Below, in pieces: positions 26,034 through 34,581 of a DNA stretch of 64,000 bases (its first letter is position 1; the number at the start of each line of letters is the position of its first letter). The stretch lies in the NCBI GenBank assembly GCA_002422725.1, contig DITE01000019.1:1-64000 (forward strand), in the 5' to 3' direction. The stretch comes from Bacteroidales bacterium UBA6192. Lineage in GTDB: Bacteria; Bacteroidota; Bacteroidia; Bacteroidales; F082. The position numbers were made by a program, and so were the translations under genes. Under the pieces are notes generated by a model. The model made no database searches. It had not been told where the DNA came from and worked only from the letters and a program-made list of their open reading frames with translations.

Positions 26034-26924
26034 CTAGAAAGCGTAGTAACTGAATCCAAGGTCTTTTGGAATGATCGACATGACAGGTATTTCACTTTGA
26101 CGAATGATTTGCTGAGCCGCCGAGCCTATGAAAAACTCAACAAGCCTGTTCTCTTGTTGTGTCATAATGATCACAAGATCAATATCTCCTTGTTTTCGCG
26201 CATAATCGAGAATTGTTGAACCAAGACCGGCAGATCCTTCTTCGATTTCGACAATCTCGGTCTGACAATGTATATTTACTTCTTCAATGAAATTCTTAAC
26301 CTGCAAGAGCTGATTTTGCAACTGGTTAATGATGTCTTTGTCGTTTTTATCCCAAAGCACTGACAAAACCTTAATGGTTGCACTAAACAATTTAGCCATT
26401 TCTATGGCATAAGTTACCTTTTGTCTGGTTTCCTTGGTCAGGTCGAGCGGTAGCAGAATACTTCTGCAACCATTATAATGGTGCTTGCCATTGATGGAAA
26501 TCACAGGTATTCGCGATTGACGGATAACACGTGATGTGTTGGCGCCAATCTGATTTTTATCGAGGCGCAAACGCTCCGCAGAATCATTTGTGCCCATCAG
26601 GATAAACCGTGAGTTATAATCTTCAGCAACCTTGAGGATGGTTGCCGACACTTTCCCTCTGGAAAGCAGCGGTGTAACATTCACACCTGATTTCACACTT
26701 ACTTCCGCAGCAGTTTCTTCAAGCTTCTCATTGATCTTCATGAACATTTCCTGATTTTGATCGCCCGAAAATAATCCGCTCAGAAGATCGCTTTCTTCAA
26801 TAACGTAGAGCAGGACAATTTCATAACCAAGCAATTTGGCCATATTGTATGACTGTTCGAGGGCAATCATAGATTGTTCATTGAAATCAACAGGAATAAG
26901 CAGGGAATTGGGTTTTGTGGTCAT
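26034..26924 (-). CDS. Tandem-domain universal stress protein
   Basis: This 296-residue protein has two UspA folds, about residues 1-145 and 150-290, each with the strand-helix start (SLLIPVDFNEQSMIALEQS; SILLPLDLTKETRQKVTYA). The first domain ends in a partial ATP-binding motif (MGTNDSAERL ... GANTSRVIRQSRIPVISI). The second has MTQQENR and FIGSAAQQIIRQSEIPVMSI, with the glycines of the ATP motif poorly kept, so nucleotide binding there is doubtful. Such proteins are stress- or starvation-induced. It is divergent from the nucleoside phosphorylase gene and has a near-perfect promoter. Confidence 0.92.
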   Translation of the reverse strand: MTTKPNSLLIPVDFNEQSMIALEQSYNMAKLLGYEIVLLYVIEESDLLSGLFSGDQNQEMFMKINEKLEETAAEVSVKSGVNVTPLLSRGKVSATILKVAEDYNSRFILMGTNDSAERLRLDKNQIGANTSRVIRQSRIPVISINGKHHYNGCRSILLPLDLTKETRQKVTYAIEMAKLFSATIKVLSVLWDKNDKDIINQLQNQLLQVKNFIEEVNIHCQTEIVEIEEGSAGLGSTILDYARKQGDIDLVIIMTQQENRLVEFFIGSAAQQIIRQSEIPVMSIIPKDLGFSYYAF

Positions 26925-26941
26925 GGTTGTTTGTTGTTTGT

Positions 26942-26949
26942 TATTTTTG
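26942..26949 (+). promoter_or_regulatory. Putative -7 element for the nucleoside phosphorylase gene
   Basis: TATTTTTG matches TAnnTTTG and would start transcription about 35 nt before the ATG. TTTTG lies 24 nt upstream. It abuts the promoter of the divergent stress gene, so the two promoters probably compete. Confidence 0.4.
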
Positions 26950-26980
26950 CAAAAGTATTTAATTAAATTTAGTATTCAAA
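26950..26980 (-). promoter_or_regulatory. Promoter of the universal stress gene
   Basis: On the minus strand TTTG (26980-26977), 19 nt of spacer, then TACTTTTG (26957-26950). Both boxes and spacing fit the Bacteroidota housekeeping promoter exactly. Transcription would start about 20 nt before the ATG. Confidence 0.7.
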
Positions 26981-26990
26981 ATTAACCAAA

Positions 26991-27869
26991 ATGTCCCGAA
27001 TCCCTGAATCCCAGCTTGTTTTGCATACTGATGGATCAATGTATCACCTTCGTCTTAAGCCCGGTCAGGTTGCTGAAACGATTATGTTAGTAGGCGACCC
27101 ACAGCGAGTTCAGATCGTATCCTCATTCTTCGATACCATAGAACATAAAGTGCATAATCGCGAAATAATCACCCATACCGGCACCTTTAAAGGAAAAAAA
27201 ATGACAGTCATGTCAACAGGAATGGGGACAGACAACATTGATATTGTCATGAATGAGCTGGATGCTCTGGTAAATATTGATTTGAAAAACAGAACCCTGA
27301 AAGAAAAACACACCAGCCTGAATCTGATCCGGATTGGAACTTCAGGGGCTTTGCAAGATGATATTGATGTAGGTGATAGTTATGTGGCAGGAGCTTATGC
27401 TCTTGGTTTGGATGGGATGATATTTTTTTACGACAACGCTGAGGCCGTTATTGAGCACGATATGACAACAGCCTTCAAAAAACACATGCATTGGCCATCG
27501 AACCTTCCATCGCCATATATTGTGAAAGCCTCTGAAAGACTATTGAATACATTTGCAAATGATTGTGTAAAGGGCATTACAGCAACTGCTCCCGGCTTTT
27601 ATGGGCCTCAGGGTCGATCGCTACGTCTGCCTTTGGGTCATCCTATGATCAACAATCATATGGAAAGTTTTAATTATCAAGGAAATAGAATTACAAATTT
27701 CGAGATGGAGTCCTCGGCCCTGTATGGTTTAAGCAGAATGCTTGGACACGAAGCACTTACAATTTGTGTGATGATTGCAAACAGGGTAACAGAGAAGTTT
27801 GCCGGCGATTATCGTCCCTTTATGGAGAAACTGATTATCAACACACTGAACAAGGCACTTGAACTCTGA
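26991..27869 (+). CDS. Uridine/purine nucleoside phosphorylase family protein
   Basis: This 292-residue protein is a PNP/UDP-family phosphorylase, which splits nucleosides with phosphate. It has the phosphate-binding LVGDPQRVQIVSSFFD near 35, the Gly-rich RIGTSGALQDDIDVGDS near 118 and the ribose-binding NFEMESSALYGLSRML near 235. Base specificity cannot be read with certainty; the layout resembles uridine phosphorylase. It stands alone, divergent from the stress gene and 188 bp before the second folE. Confidence 0.92.
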   Translation: MSRIPESQLVLHTDGSMYHLRLKPGQVAETIMLVGDPQRVQIVSSFFDTIEHKVHNREIITHTGTFKGKKMTVMSTGMGTDNIDIVMNELDALVNIDLKNRTLKEKHTSLNLIRIGTSGALQDDIDVGDSYVAGAYALGLDGMIFFYDNAEAVIEHDMTTAFKKHMHWPSNLPSPYIVKASERLLNTFANDCVKGITATAPGFYGPQGRSLRLPLGHPMINNHMESFNYQGNRITNFEMESSALYGLSRMLGHEALTICVMIANRVTEKFAGDYRPFMEKLIINTLNKALEL

Positions 27870-27975
27870 AAGCCCGTTTTCAGAATCCTTTTTGCTCCTT
27901 ATCTGATTGATTCATTTGCTTTGCCAATATCTATAACCAATACAATAAGTTTAGTTATTGTTGAGTCCGTCAAAA

Positions 27976-28017
27976 CAATTTTGTTTAATATTTATTAGTC
28001 TTCGTTAAACAAAATTG
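27976..28017. promoter_or_regulatory. Perfect 13-bp inverted repeat upstream of the second folE
   Basis: CAATTTTGTTTAA (27976-27988) and TTAAACAAAATTG (28005-28017) are exact reverse complements, 16 nt apart. The nearer arm ends 40 nt before the folE ATG. A further half-like CTTGTTTAAG follows at about 28026. Spacing and place fit a dimeric repressor site or a leader hairpin; there is no following T run, so it is not a terminator for the previous gene. Confidence 0.5.
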
Positions 28018-28057
28018 ATTGAATCTTGTTTAAGCTATCACATTAACATAAACTAAA

Positions 28058-28780
28058 ATGAAATTCAACGGAAATATCCTCGACGTCATAGAAAAAAAAG
28101 GAATTAGCTTAAACGGAAATCACGAACAGGTATGGAACCATGTCGATTTTCTGGGCGACGAACACATTGCAACAAGCATCGAAACACCAATGCGGGAAGA
28201 CGCATTTGACTTGACCGATGACAAAAAGATGGAAATAATTGAGAAGCATTTTGAGCAGATCATGCTCACCTTAGGTCTGGATTTAAATGATGACAGCCTG
28301 ATGGGGACTCCGCACCGCGTTGCCAAAATGTACGTGAAAGAAATATTTCAAGGACTCAATCCACAGAACAAGCCCAAAATGTCCGTATTTGAAAACAAAT
28401 TCAGGTATGGTCAGATGCTGGTAGAAAAAAACATCAGCCTGAATTCAACATGTGAGCATCACTTCCTTCCCATCGTTGGTAAAGCTCATGTGGCTTACAT
28501 GTCGAGCGGAAAAGTAATCGGGTTGTCAAAAATAAACCGCATTGTTGACTATTTCGCACGTCGGCCTCAGGTCCAGGAGCGTCTTACTGTGCAGATTGCC
28601 GAAGAATTAAAAAAAGCCCTTGAAACAGAAGATGTAGCCGTGGTTATTGATGCCAGACATATGTGTGTTTCCAGCCGAGGCATACAGGATGAGAGCAGCG
28701 CCACCGTGACAGCAGAATATTCCGGAAAGTTTAAGAACGAAAAAGTTAAAGAAGAATTCCTCACCTATATAGGTTTGTAG
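28058..28780 (+). CDS. folE: GTP cyclohydrolase I (copy 2, stand-alone)
   Basis: This 240-residue protein is a second complete FolE. Zinc/catalytic residues are Cys132, His134 and His135 (TCEHHFLPI) and Cys203 (RHMCVSSRG). LMGTPHRVAKMYVKEIF and GLSKINRIVDYFARRPQVQERLTV are typical. It has a ~50-residue N-terminal extension absent from copy 1 and is clearly divergent from it, so this is not a recent duplication. It has its own leader containing a perfect inverted repeat, and a terminator follows. It may serve folate while copy 1 serves QueD, or the two may be used under different conditions. Confidence 0.95.
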   Translation: MKFNGNILDVIEKKGISLNGNHEQVWNHVDFLGDEHIATSIETPMREDAFDLTDDKKMEIIEKHFEQIMLTLGLDLNDDSLMGTPHRVAKMYVKEIFQGLNPQNKPKMSVFENKFRYGQMLVEKNISLNSTCEHHFLPIVGKAHVAYMSSGKVIGLSKINRIVDYFARRPQVQERLTVQIAEELKKALETEDVAVVIDARHMCVSSRGIQDESSATVTAEYSGKFKNEKVKEEFLTYIGL

Positions 28781-28898
28781 GATTTTTCTGATCAGACTCA
28801 AACATATTGATTTATTAATCATTGGCAAATTGTTATGGCTCAATCCACCTGAGAAATGCTTAAGGGTTATCAATCAGTGTTAAACATCTACACAACAT

Positions 28899-28928
28899 AA
28901 AACCCTTGCCGAAAAACTAGGGTTTTTT
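28899..28928 (+). terminator. Rho-independent terminator after the second folE
   Basis: AAAACCCT (28899-28906) pairs with AGGGTTTT (28919-28926) across a 12-nt loop, followed by more T. It separates folE from pdxA. Confidence 0.75.
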
Positions 28929-28987
28929 ATATTGGTGAATTCAGTACATTTTCGGTTCATTCATTAATGCCTCAACAGGAAAAGGCT

Positions 28988-28995
28988 TACCTTTG
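28988..28995 (+). promoter_or_regulatory. Putative -7 element for pdxA
   Basis: TACCTTTG matches TAnnTTTG exactly. It overlaps a possible TTG start at 28993, which argues for the ATG at 29017 as the true start. No -33 TTG at normal spacing. Confidence 0.45.
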
Positions 28996-29016
28996 TTCCC
29001 CTATATTCAGGCAAAG

Positions 29017-30096
29017 ATGGAAATGACAGATGTGTACAATACAGAAAACAGGATCAGATTAGGTATTACCCATGGTGATATCAATGGCATTGGTTACGAA
29101 GTAATTATCAAATCTCTTTCAGATCAGAGAATGCTCGATTTTGTTACCCCGATAGTTTACGGACATTCAAAAGTGGCTTCCTTCCATAAAAAAAATATGG
29201 ATGTCGGCGATTTCAATTTCAACCTGATCAGGAGTGCACAAAATGCCCATCCAAAAAGAATTAATATTGTAAACTGCACAGAACAGGATTTGAAGATTGA
29301 TCTTGGAATGTCGACTGAAGTAGCCGGGAAAGCGGCTCTCATGGCACTCGAAATGGCCGTCACAGATCTGAAAGCCGGTGTTATTGACGCCCTGGTTACC
29401 GCACCCATCAACAAACAAAACATACAGGCTGATACCTTTCACTTTCCCGGACATACTGAATTCCTTGCCGAACGATTTGGAAAAGATGAGCCCCTGATGG
29501 TGATGGTGTGGCAACAACTCAGGGTTGCCACCCTGACAGGACATATACCGCTGAATGAAGTTTCGTCAAAAATTACCGAGAAACTTATCCTGAGTAAGCT
29601 TCATATTCTTAACAACAGTCTCATTCAGGACTTTGGAATTACCAAACCCAGGATTGCCGTCCTTGGCCTTAATCCACATGCCGGTGACGGAGGATTACTC
29701 GGGAAGGAAGAATTGGATATCATCGCACCTGCCCTGGCACATGCTAAAACCCGGGGGTTGCTTGTCTTTGGCCCATTTCCTGCCGATGGTTTTTTTGGCG
29801 CAGGAAGCTGGAAAAAATATGATGCAGTAGTTTCCATGTATCACGATCAGGGTCTTACACCGTTTAAAAGTATTGCTTTTGATGGTGGAGTTAATTTCAC
29901 AGCAGGCCTTGCCTATGTGAGAACCTCACCTGCTCATGGAACTGCTTATGAGTTGGCCGGAAAAAATATTGCATCTGCCGAATCATTTCGTCAGGCAATC
30001 TATCTTGCAGTTGATATCGCCAGAATGAGACAGGAACACAAAAACCTTACATCAAACGTACTAAGTATTCCCAAAGGTTCGTTGTCTTCTGAATAA
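29017..30096 (+). CDS. pdxA: 4-hydroxythreonine-4-phosphate dehydrogenase
   Basis: This 359-residue protein is PdxA of the deoxyxylulose 5-phosphate-dependent vitamin B6 pathway: it oxidises 4-phosphohydroxy-threonine before ring closure by PdxJ. Metal-binding histidines appear in FPGHTEFLAERFG, GLNPHAGDGGLLGKEE and MYHDQGLTPFKSIAFD; SPAHGTAYELAGKNIA is the conserved C-terminal motif. Start chosen at ATG 29017 because the upstream TTG lies inside the promoter; another ATG follows two codons later. murF-alr begins 6 bp after the stop, so the two are probably one operon, linking PLP supply to a PLP-dependent racemase. Confidence 0.95.
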   Translation: MEMTDVYNTENRIRLGITHGDINGIGYEVIIKSLSDQRMLDFVTPIVYGHSKVASFHKKNMDVGDFNFNLIRSAQNAHPKRINIVNCTEQDLKIDLGMSTEVAGKAALMALEMAVTDLKAGVIDALVTAPINKQNIQADTFHFPGHTEFLAERFGKDEPLMVMVWQQLRVATLTGHIPLNEVSSKITEKLILSKLHILNNSLIQDFGITKPRIAVLGLNPHAGDGGLLGKEELDIIAPALAHAKTRGLLVFGPFPADGFFGAGSWKKYDAVVSMYHDQGLTPFKSIAFDGGVNFTAGLAYVRTSPAHGTAYELAGKNIASAESFRQAIYLAVDIARMRQEHKNLTSNVLSIPKGSLSSE

Positions 30097-30102
30097 TACC
30101 GC

Positions 30103-32595
30103 ATGCTTCACAAAACATACAGCCTGAGCCAGATTGCCCTCATCGTAAAAGGCAAAATAGTCAAAGACCACACAGAAGACTATGTTATTTCTGATATCCT
30201 TATCGATAGCCGACAGCTAATTGCTGCCCCCGACACCTTGTTTTTTGCCTTGGTGAGTCAGCGAAACAACGGGCACAAATACATTCACCAGCTTTACGAA
30301 AAAGGCCTTCGCTCTTTTGTTGTCAGCCAATTACCTTCAGACCGAAAATCACTCAAAGGGGCTTCGTTTGTTGTGGTGCACCATACCCTTGTTGCCCTCC
30401 AGCAACTCGCAGCATATCACCGTTCAAATTTTCAGATCCCAGTAATTGGAATAACCGGAAGCAACGGCAAAACCATCGTAAAAGAATGGTTGTTTCAGCT
30501 TTTAAGTCCGGATAAAGTGGTTGTTAGAAGTCCGAAAAGCTACAATTCCCAGATTGGTGTGCCGCTATCGGTATGGCAAATGGATGATCAGCATGATTTG
30601 GCAATATTTGAAGCCGGTATATCTGAACCGGAGGAGATGGACAAACTACAGGCCATTATCAAGCCGACAATTGGCATTTATACCAATTTAGGGCAGGCTC
30701 ATGATGAAAACTTCATTCAGAGCATCCAGAAAGCCGGCGAAAAACTCAAGCTGTTTACCAAAGTTGATACATTGGTGTATTGTACTGACCACAAAGATAT
30801 TCAGGAAGTTTTTATCAAATCGGGACTAAGCAGACAAATCAAAGCCTTCAGCTGGGGCCAGCACAATGAGGCTGATCTTTCCATCGGGAATATGGATAAA
30901 TCGGCTAATTCTACTACGATTCATGCTGTCTATCAATCAAATCCGATTCATATCACCATTCCTTTCACCGACGGGGCATCCATCGAAAACGCCATTCACT
31001 GCTGGACAGTGATGCTGCTTCTGGGTTACGAGCAGTCCGTGATACACGAAAGGATGAATCATCTGCTGACAGTTGCCATGAGGCTCGAACTGAAGGAGGG
31101 CATTAATAACTGTACAATAATCAATGATTTCTACAATTCGGACATCAACTCGGTGAGCATTGCCCTCGATTTGCTAAACCAGCAGAACCAACATCGCGAA
31201 AGAACAATCATCTTATCTGATATTTTGCAGAGCGGGCGAAATGAGGTTGACCTGTATACCCATATTTCCGGCCTGCTCGAAGCCAAAGGGATTGACAGAA
31301 TTATTGGCATTGGACCTGCTATCAGCCGGCAACAGGATAAGTTCAATATAGATAAGGAGTTTTATGAAGATACTGATGCTTTCATCAGCAGGTTCGCCTT
31401 TGCTTCATTAAGCAACCAGACTGTTTTACTCAAAGGTGCCCGTTTGTTTGAATTTGAGCGTATCAGTAATCTGTTGCAACAAAAAGCCCATGAAACAGTT
31501 CTCGAAATCAACCTCAATCATCTTGTAAGCAACCTGAATCACTATAAATCAAAACTCTTGCCCGAAACGAAGGTAATGGCTATGGTCAAAGCTTTTGGAT
31601 ATGGTAGTGGAAGCTATGAAATTGCCAATGTGCTTCAATTTCATCACGTTGACTATCTGGCTGTGGCCTATGCTGACGAAGGTGTTGAACTGCGGAAAGC
31701 CGGTATCACAACTCCGATCATGGTGATGAGTCCCGAAGAAAACAGCTTTGATGCCATGATCAAGCACCAGCTTGAGCCGGAAATATTCAGTTTCAGGGTT
31801 CTGGATTTGCTGGAAGAAACCATATCGCAGACCGCTTTACCCAAAAATAAACCGGTGAAAATCCATCTCAAGCTCGACACAGGCATGCACCGGCTTGGTT
31901 TCTGTGAAGGGGATATGGATGCCTTGATCCAAAGGCTAAAAGAAAACCCGATGCTTTACGTTCAATCTTTGTTTTCGCACCTTGCTGCCAGCGACAAGAG
32001 TGAACATGATGCTTTTACACAACTGCAGTTTTCGCGGTTTGAAAATATGAGCACCCGTATCATCCGTGAGATGGCTCATCCGGTTATCCGACACATTCTC
32101 AATTCAGCCGGAATCAGCAGATTTCCTCAGGCACAATTCGAAATGGTCAGGATTGGAATCGGGCTTTATGGCGTTCCAACAACTGGCCTAGAGGCTGATC
32201 AATTGGCAACAGTTTTGTCATTAAAATCGAGCATCTCGCAGATTAAAGAAATTGAACCAAACGAGAGCGTTGGATACAACAGAAGCAGTTTTGTGGATCA
32301 AAACACCCGTATTGGCATAGTACCTATCGGATATGCCGACGGACTGTCGCGCCAACTTGGCAACGGAGCAGGCAAACTCCGTATCAATGGAGCCTTAGCG
32401 CCCATCATTGGAGATATTTGTATGGATATGTGTATGGTTAATCTGAATGGTATTGAGGCCTGTGAGGGTGACAGTGTTGTTATCTTCGATGAATCTTATC
32501 CCATATCAGTTATCTCAGCCGATTCGGGAACTATTCCTTACGAAATACTAACCCGGATTTCAAGGAGAGTAAAGAGGGTTTATTTTTACGAATAG
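30103..32595 (+). CDS. Bifunctional MurF ligase / alanine racemase
   Basis: This 830-residue fusion is typical of Bacteroidota. The N-terminal MurF part (about 1-450) has the Mur ligase ATP loop GITGSNGKTIVKEW near 117 and joins D-Ala-D-Ala to the UDP-MurNAc-tripeptide. The C-terminal alanine racemase (about 465-830) has the PLP lysine in VMAMVKAFGYGSGSYE, DTGMHRLGF, and the catalytic Tyr region GYADGLSR. The MurF half shows changes in the central domain (FYNSDINSVSIAL) often seen in such fusions; whether both activities are kept cannot be judged by eye. A separate MurF could exist elsewhere. Confidence 0.95.
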   Translation: MLHKTYSLSQIALIVKGKIVKDHTEDYVISDILIDSRQLIAAPDTLFFALVSQRNNGHKYIHQLYEKGLRSFVVSQLPSDRKSLKGASFVVVHHTLVALQQLAAYHRSNFQIPVIGITGSNGKTIVKEWLFQLLSPDKVVVRSPKSYNSQIGVPLSVWQMDDQHDLAIFEAGISEPEEMDKLQAIIKPTIGIYTNLGQAHDENFIQSIQKAGEKLKLFTKVDTLVYCTDHKDIQEVFIKSGLSRQIKAFSWGQHNEADLSIGNMDKSANSTTIHAVYQSNPIHITIPFTDGASIENAIHCWTVMLLLGYEQSVIHERMNHLLTVAMRLELKEGINNCTIINDFYNSDINSVSIALDLLNQQNQHRERTIILSDILQSGRNEVDLYTHISGLLEAKGIDRIIGIGPAISRQQDKFNIDKEFYEDTDAFISRFAFASLSNQTVLLKGARLFEFERISNLLQQKAHETVLEINLNHLVSNLNHYKSKLLPETKVMAMVKAFGYGSGSYEIANVLQFHHVDYLAVAYADEGVELRKAGITTPIMVMSPEENSFDAMIKHQLEPEIFSFRVLDLLEETISQTALPKNKPVKIHLKLDTGMHRLGFCEGDMDALIQRLKENPMLYVQSLFSHLAASDKSEHDAFTQLQFSRFENMSTRIIREMAHPVIRHILNSAGISRFPQAQFEMVRIGIGLYGVPTTGLEADQLATVLSLKSSISQIKEIEPNESVGYNRSSFVDQNTRIGIVPIGYADGLSRQLGNGAGKLRINGALAPIIGDICMDMCMVNLNGIEACEGDSVVIFDESYPISVISADSGTIPYEILTRISRRVKRVYFYE

Positions 32596-32602
32596 CAAGG
32601 AA

Positions 32603-34486
32603 TTAGTCTCTTCCCAGATACTCGATTTTCAAATCATCAAAATATACGGTATCTGAACTTCTGTTCCAGACAAATGCCTTAAACTTAAACTCTTTTAGCG
32701 TGTCGGGCAAAGTTGCCATAATTTCTATTTTACCCCACCCGTCCGCATCAATCTCAACAGGATCAACCAAAACCTTGGTAAAATCCGATGCATTGTATGA
32801 CACTATTGTAAGAGCCGCATTCGCGTTTGCGGGGTGTTTCCAAACTGTAAGTCTGTATTTTTCATTTGTTCTGACATAAAAATCAATTCCGGCACCATAC
32901 TTTTCCTCACCAAAAAGCAGTAAGGAATGATTTCCCGATCGCGATACAGAGGATGTCTGAAAAGTTGCGCCATTGAAATGATAATGCCCATCGGACGACA
33001 TAAAACTTGTTCCTTTTTTATCGACAGACTCAAAATCGGTCGATGCATCACCTCTGATCGTCTTTTTTCTGACAGGGACTGTCTGATAGATCCCTTCGAT
33101 CAGTAATTTATAATCAACTGGTTCTAATAAATCCCAGTAAGCTGCATCAACCTTCAATTTTCCAAAGCTATACCAGTAAGATGCCTTCGACATGGAGTCG
33201 TAATGGACAATGCCCTTTTTATACTGATAGGTCTGTAAAAAGTTCAGCATCATCATGAAAATAAAAACCAGATAAAGTGCCCTCCTCAACCAAACAGAGC
33301 GCTGGTGAGCAGAGGAAATAAACCCTGCCAGGGGAATTGCCAGCAATGCGTAGGAATCAACCATAGGCCTCGATCCGAAACTCCCTCCATACCACCAGCA
33401 CCACCAGGAGAAAATTACGTAAAAACCCAGGGGAAAATAAACCAGAAAAGGCAAACGGAAATCTCCCAGTTTTCCTTTTAATGTTAGAAACCCAATTAAA
33501 GCAAAAATCATAACAGGTGTATAAATCAGCCATCCTTTGCGATAGCTGAACAATCCCCCGATAATCTGAGGGTTATTGAAGAAAAATCCCTCGCCACCAT
33601 AAGAATAAAATAACCAGTTGCCTGTATTAACCTTCCAAAAGATCAACTGAGGCAGCACAACCAGAAACGAAAACCCCGTAATCAACAGCAAGTGAGGAAT
33701 TTTTTTGATGAAGAACCTCACTCTCAAGCCGATGTCATCCAATGATTTTATACCATACAGAATAAAGACCAGGGCGATAATCCCATTCACTGGCCTGATC
33801 AACACGATCATCCCAATAACCAAACCAAGCAATACAGCTTTTTGCCGGGTTGGATTCCTGTACCACGATATGGTAAGCCAAAGAAAAACAGCAACCAACG
33901 CAAAATTATAAGCATGGGGCATTGTGGCTTCAAGGGTGGTGTAATAAAGCAAATTGGTCGCAAATACAACAATTGTCATGGTAACAGCTGTAAGCCAATC
34001 GGGAAAAAACTCAAGAAGTATTTTACGCAAGAAAAACAACCCCAACACTAACCAGGCCAATGAACTGAAAACGACAAAGAAATAGTATGGCACACTGTAA
34101 CCACTTGCCTCAAAACCAAAGAGTAACGCTGATGCATGTCCTGCCAGGAAAAACGGGAGAAACATAAAAGCCAATCCCATGGTCATTTTCTGATACCGCG
34201 ATCCATCGCTCGTCTTTGAATTATACATTTTGTCCTTGAAAAATTCAGGGTTTTCATCTATAAACGCGAAGGTAAGATCCTGATAAATAAATGCTGCAGG
34301 GAGATAGCTGTAATACGCCAGCACATCATGGGCAATGGCTTTTTTGTCTCTTAACCAGATGTGATTGTTAAAATTGATATAAGTAATAACTATCGCAATA
34401 GTCAGAATCACCATCTTGGACCAGCCGGGTTTAAAAGCCAGTTTTCGGGTTACATTTTTCAGGCTGATTTGCTTCACAAGTTTCAT
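32603..34486 (-). CDS. GT39-like multi-spanning membrane protein with C-terminal beta-sandwich
   Basis: This 627-residue protein has about ten membrane helices between residues 25 and 425, a first loop with IAHDVLAYYSYLPAAFIYQD (an acidic loop like that of lipid-linked-sugar glycosyltransferases) and FATNLLYYTTLEATMPHAYN. A soluble tail of about 150 residues (480-627) looks like a carbohydrate-binding beta-sandwich (GNHSLLLFGEEKYGAGIDFY, VYFDDLKIEYLG). It is most likely a polyprenyl-phosphate-sugar transferase acting on the outer face of the inner membrane, but no catalytic residue can be assigned firmly. It is the last gene of the minus-strand glycan cluster, 95 bp after the UPF0104 gene. 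Confidence 0.75.
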   Translation of the reverse strand: MKLVKQISLKNVTRKLAFKPGWSKMVILTIAIVITYINFNNHIWLRDKKAIAHDVLAYYSYLPAAFIYQDLTFAFIDENPEFFKDKMYNSKTSDGSRYQKMTMGLAFMFLPFFLAGHASALLFGFEASGYSVPYYFFVVFSSLAWLVLGLFFLRKILLEFFPDWLTAVTMTIVVFATNLLYYTTLEATMPHAYNFALVAVFLWLTISWYRNPTRQKAVLLGLVIGMIVLIRPVNGIIALVFILYGIKSLDDIGLRVRFFIKKIPHLLLITGFSFLVVLPQLIFWKVNTGNWLFYSYGGEGFFFNNPQIIGGLFSYRKGWLIYTPVMIFALIGFLTLKGKLGDFRLPFLVYFPLGFYVIFSWWCWWYGGSFGSRPMVDSYALLAIPLAGFISSAHQRSVWLRRALYLVFIFMMMLNFLQTYQYKKGIVHYDSMSKASYWYSFGKLKVDAAYWDLLEPVDYKLLIEGIYQTVPVRKKTIRGDASTDFESVDKKGTSFMSSDGHYHFNGATFQTSSVSRSGNHSLLLFGEEKYGAGIDFYVRTNEKYRLTVWKHPANANAALTIVSYNASDFTKVLVDPVEIDADGWGKIEIMATLPDTLKEFKFKAFVWNRSSDTVYFDDLKIEYLGRD

Positions 34487-34581
34487 GGGGTTGATTCAAT
34501 AGACGATCAGGATACAAATGTGTAAAAAAAACAATTCGGTAACACGTATTAAGGTAATTATATGATAGAATCTTGAGGAGT

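Noticed and set aside
21875..28780. A pterin/7-deazaguanine link between queD-folE and the QueC-like component of Qat
   Set aside because: The genes lie 35 kb apart in unrelated operons; queD and folE are ordinary housekeeping genes, and QatC itself is outside the window.
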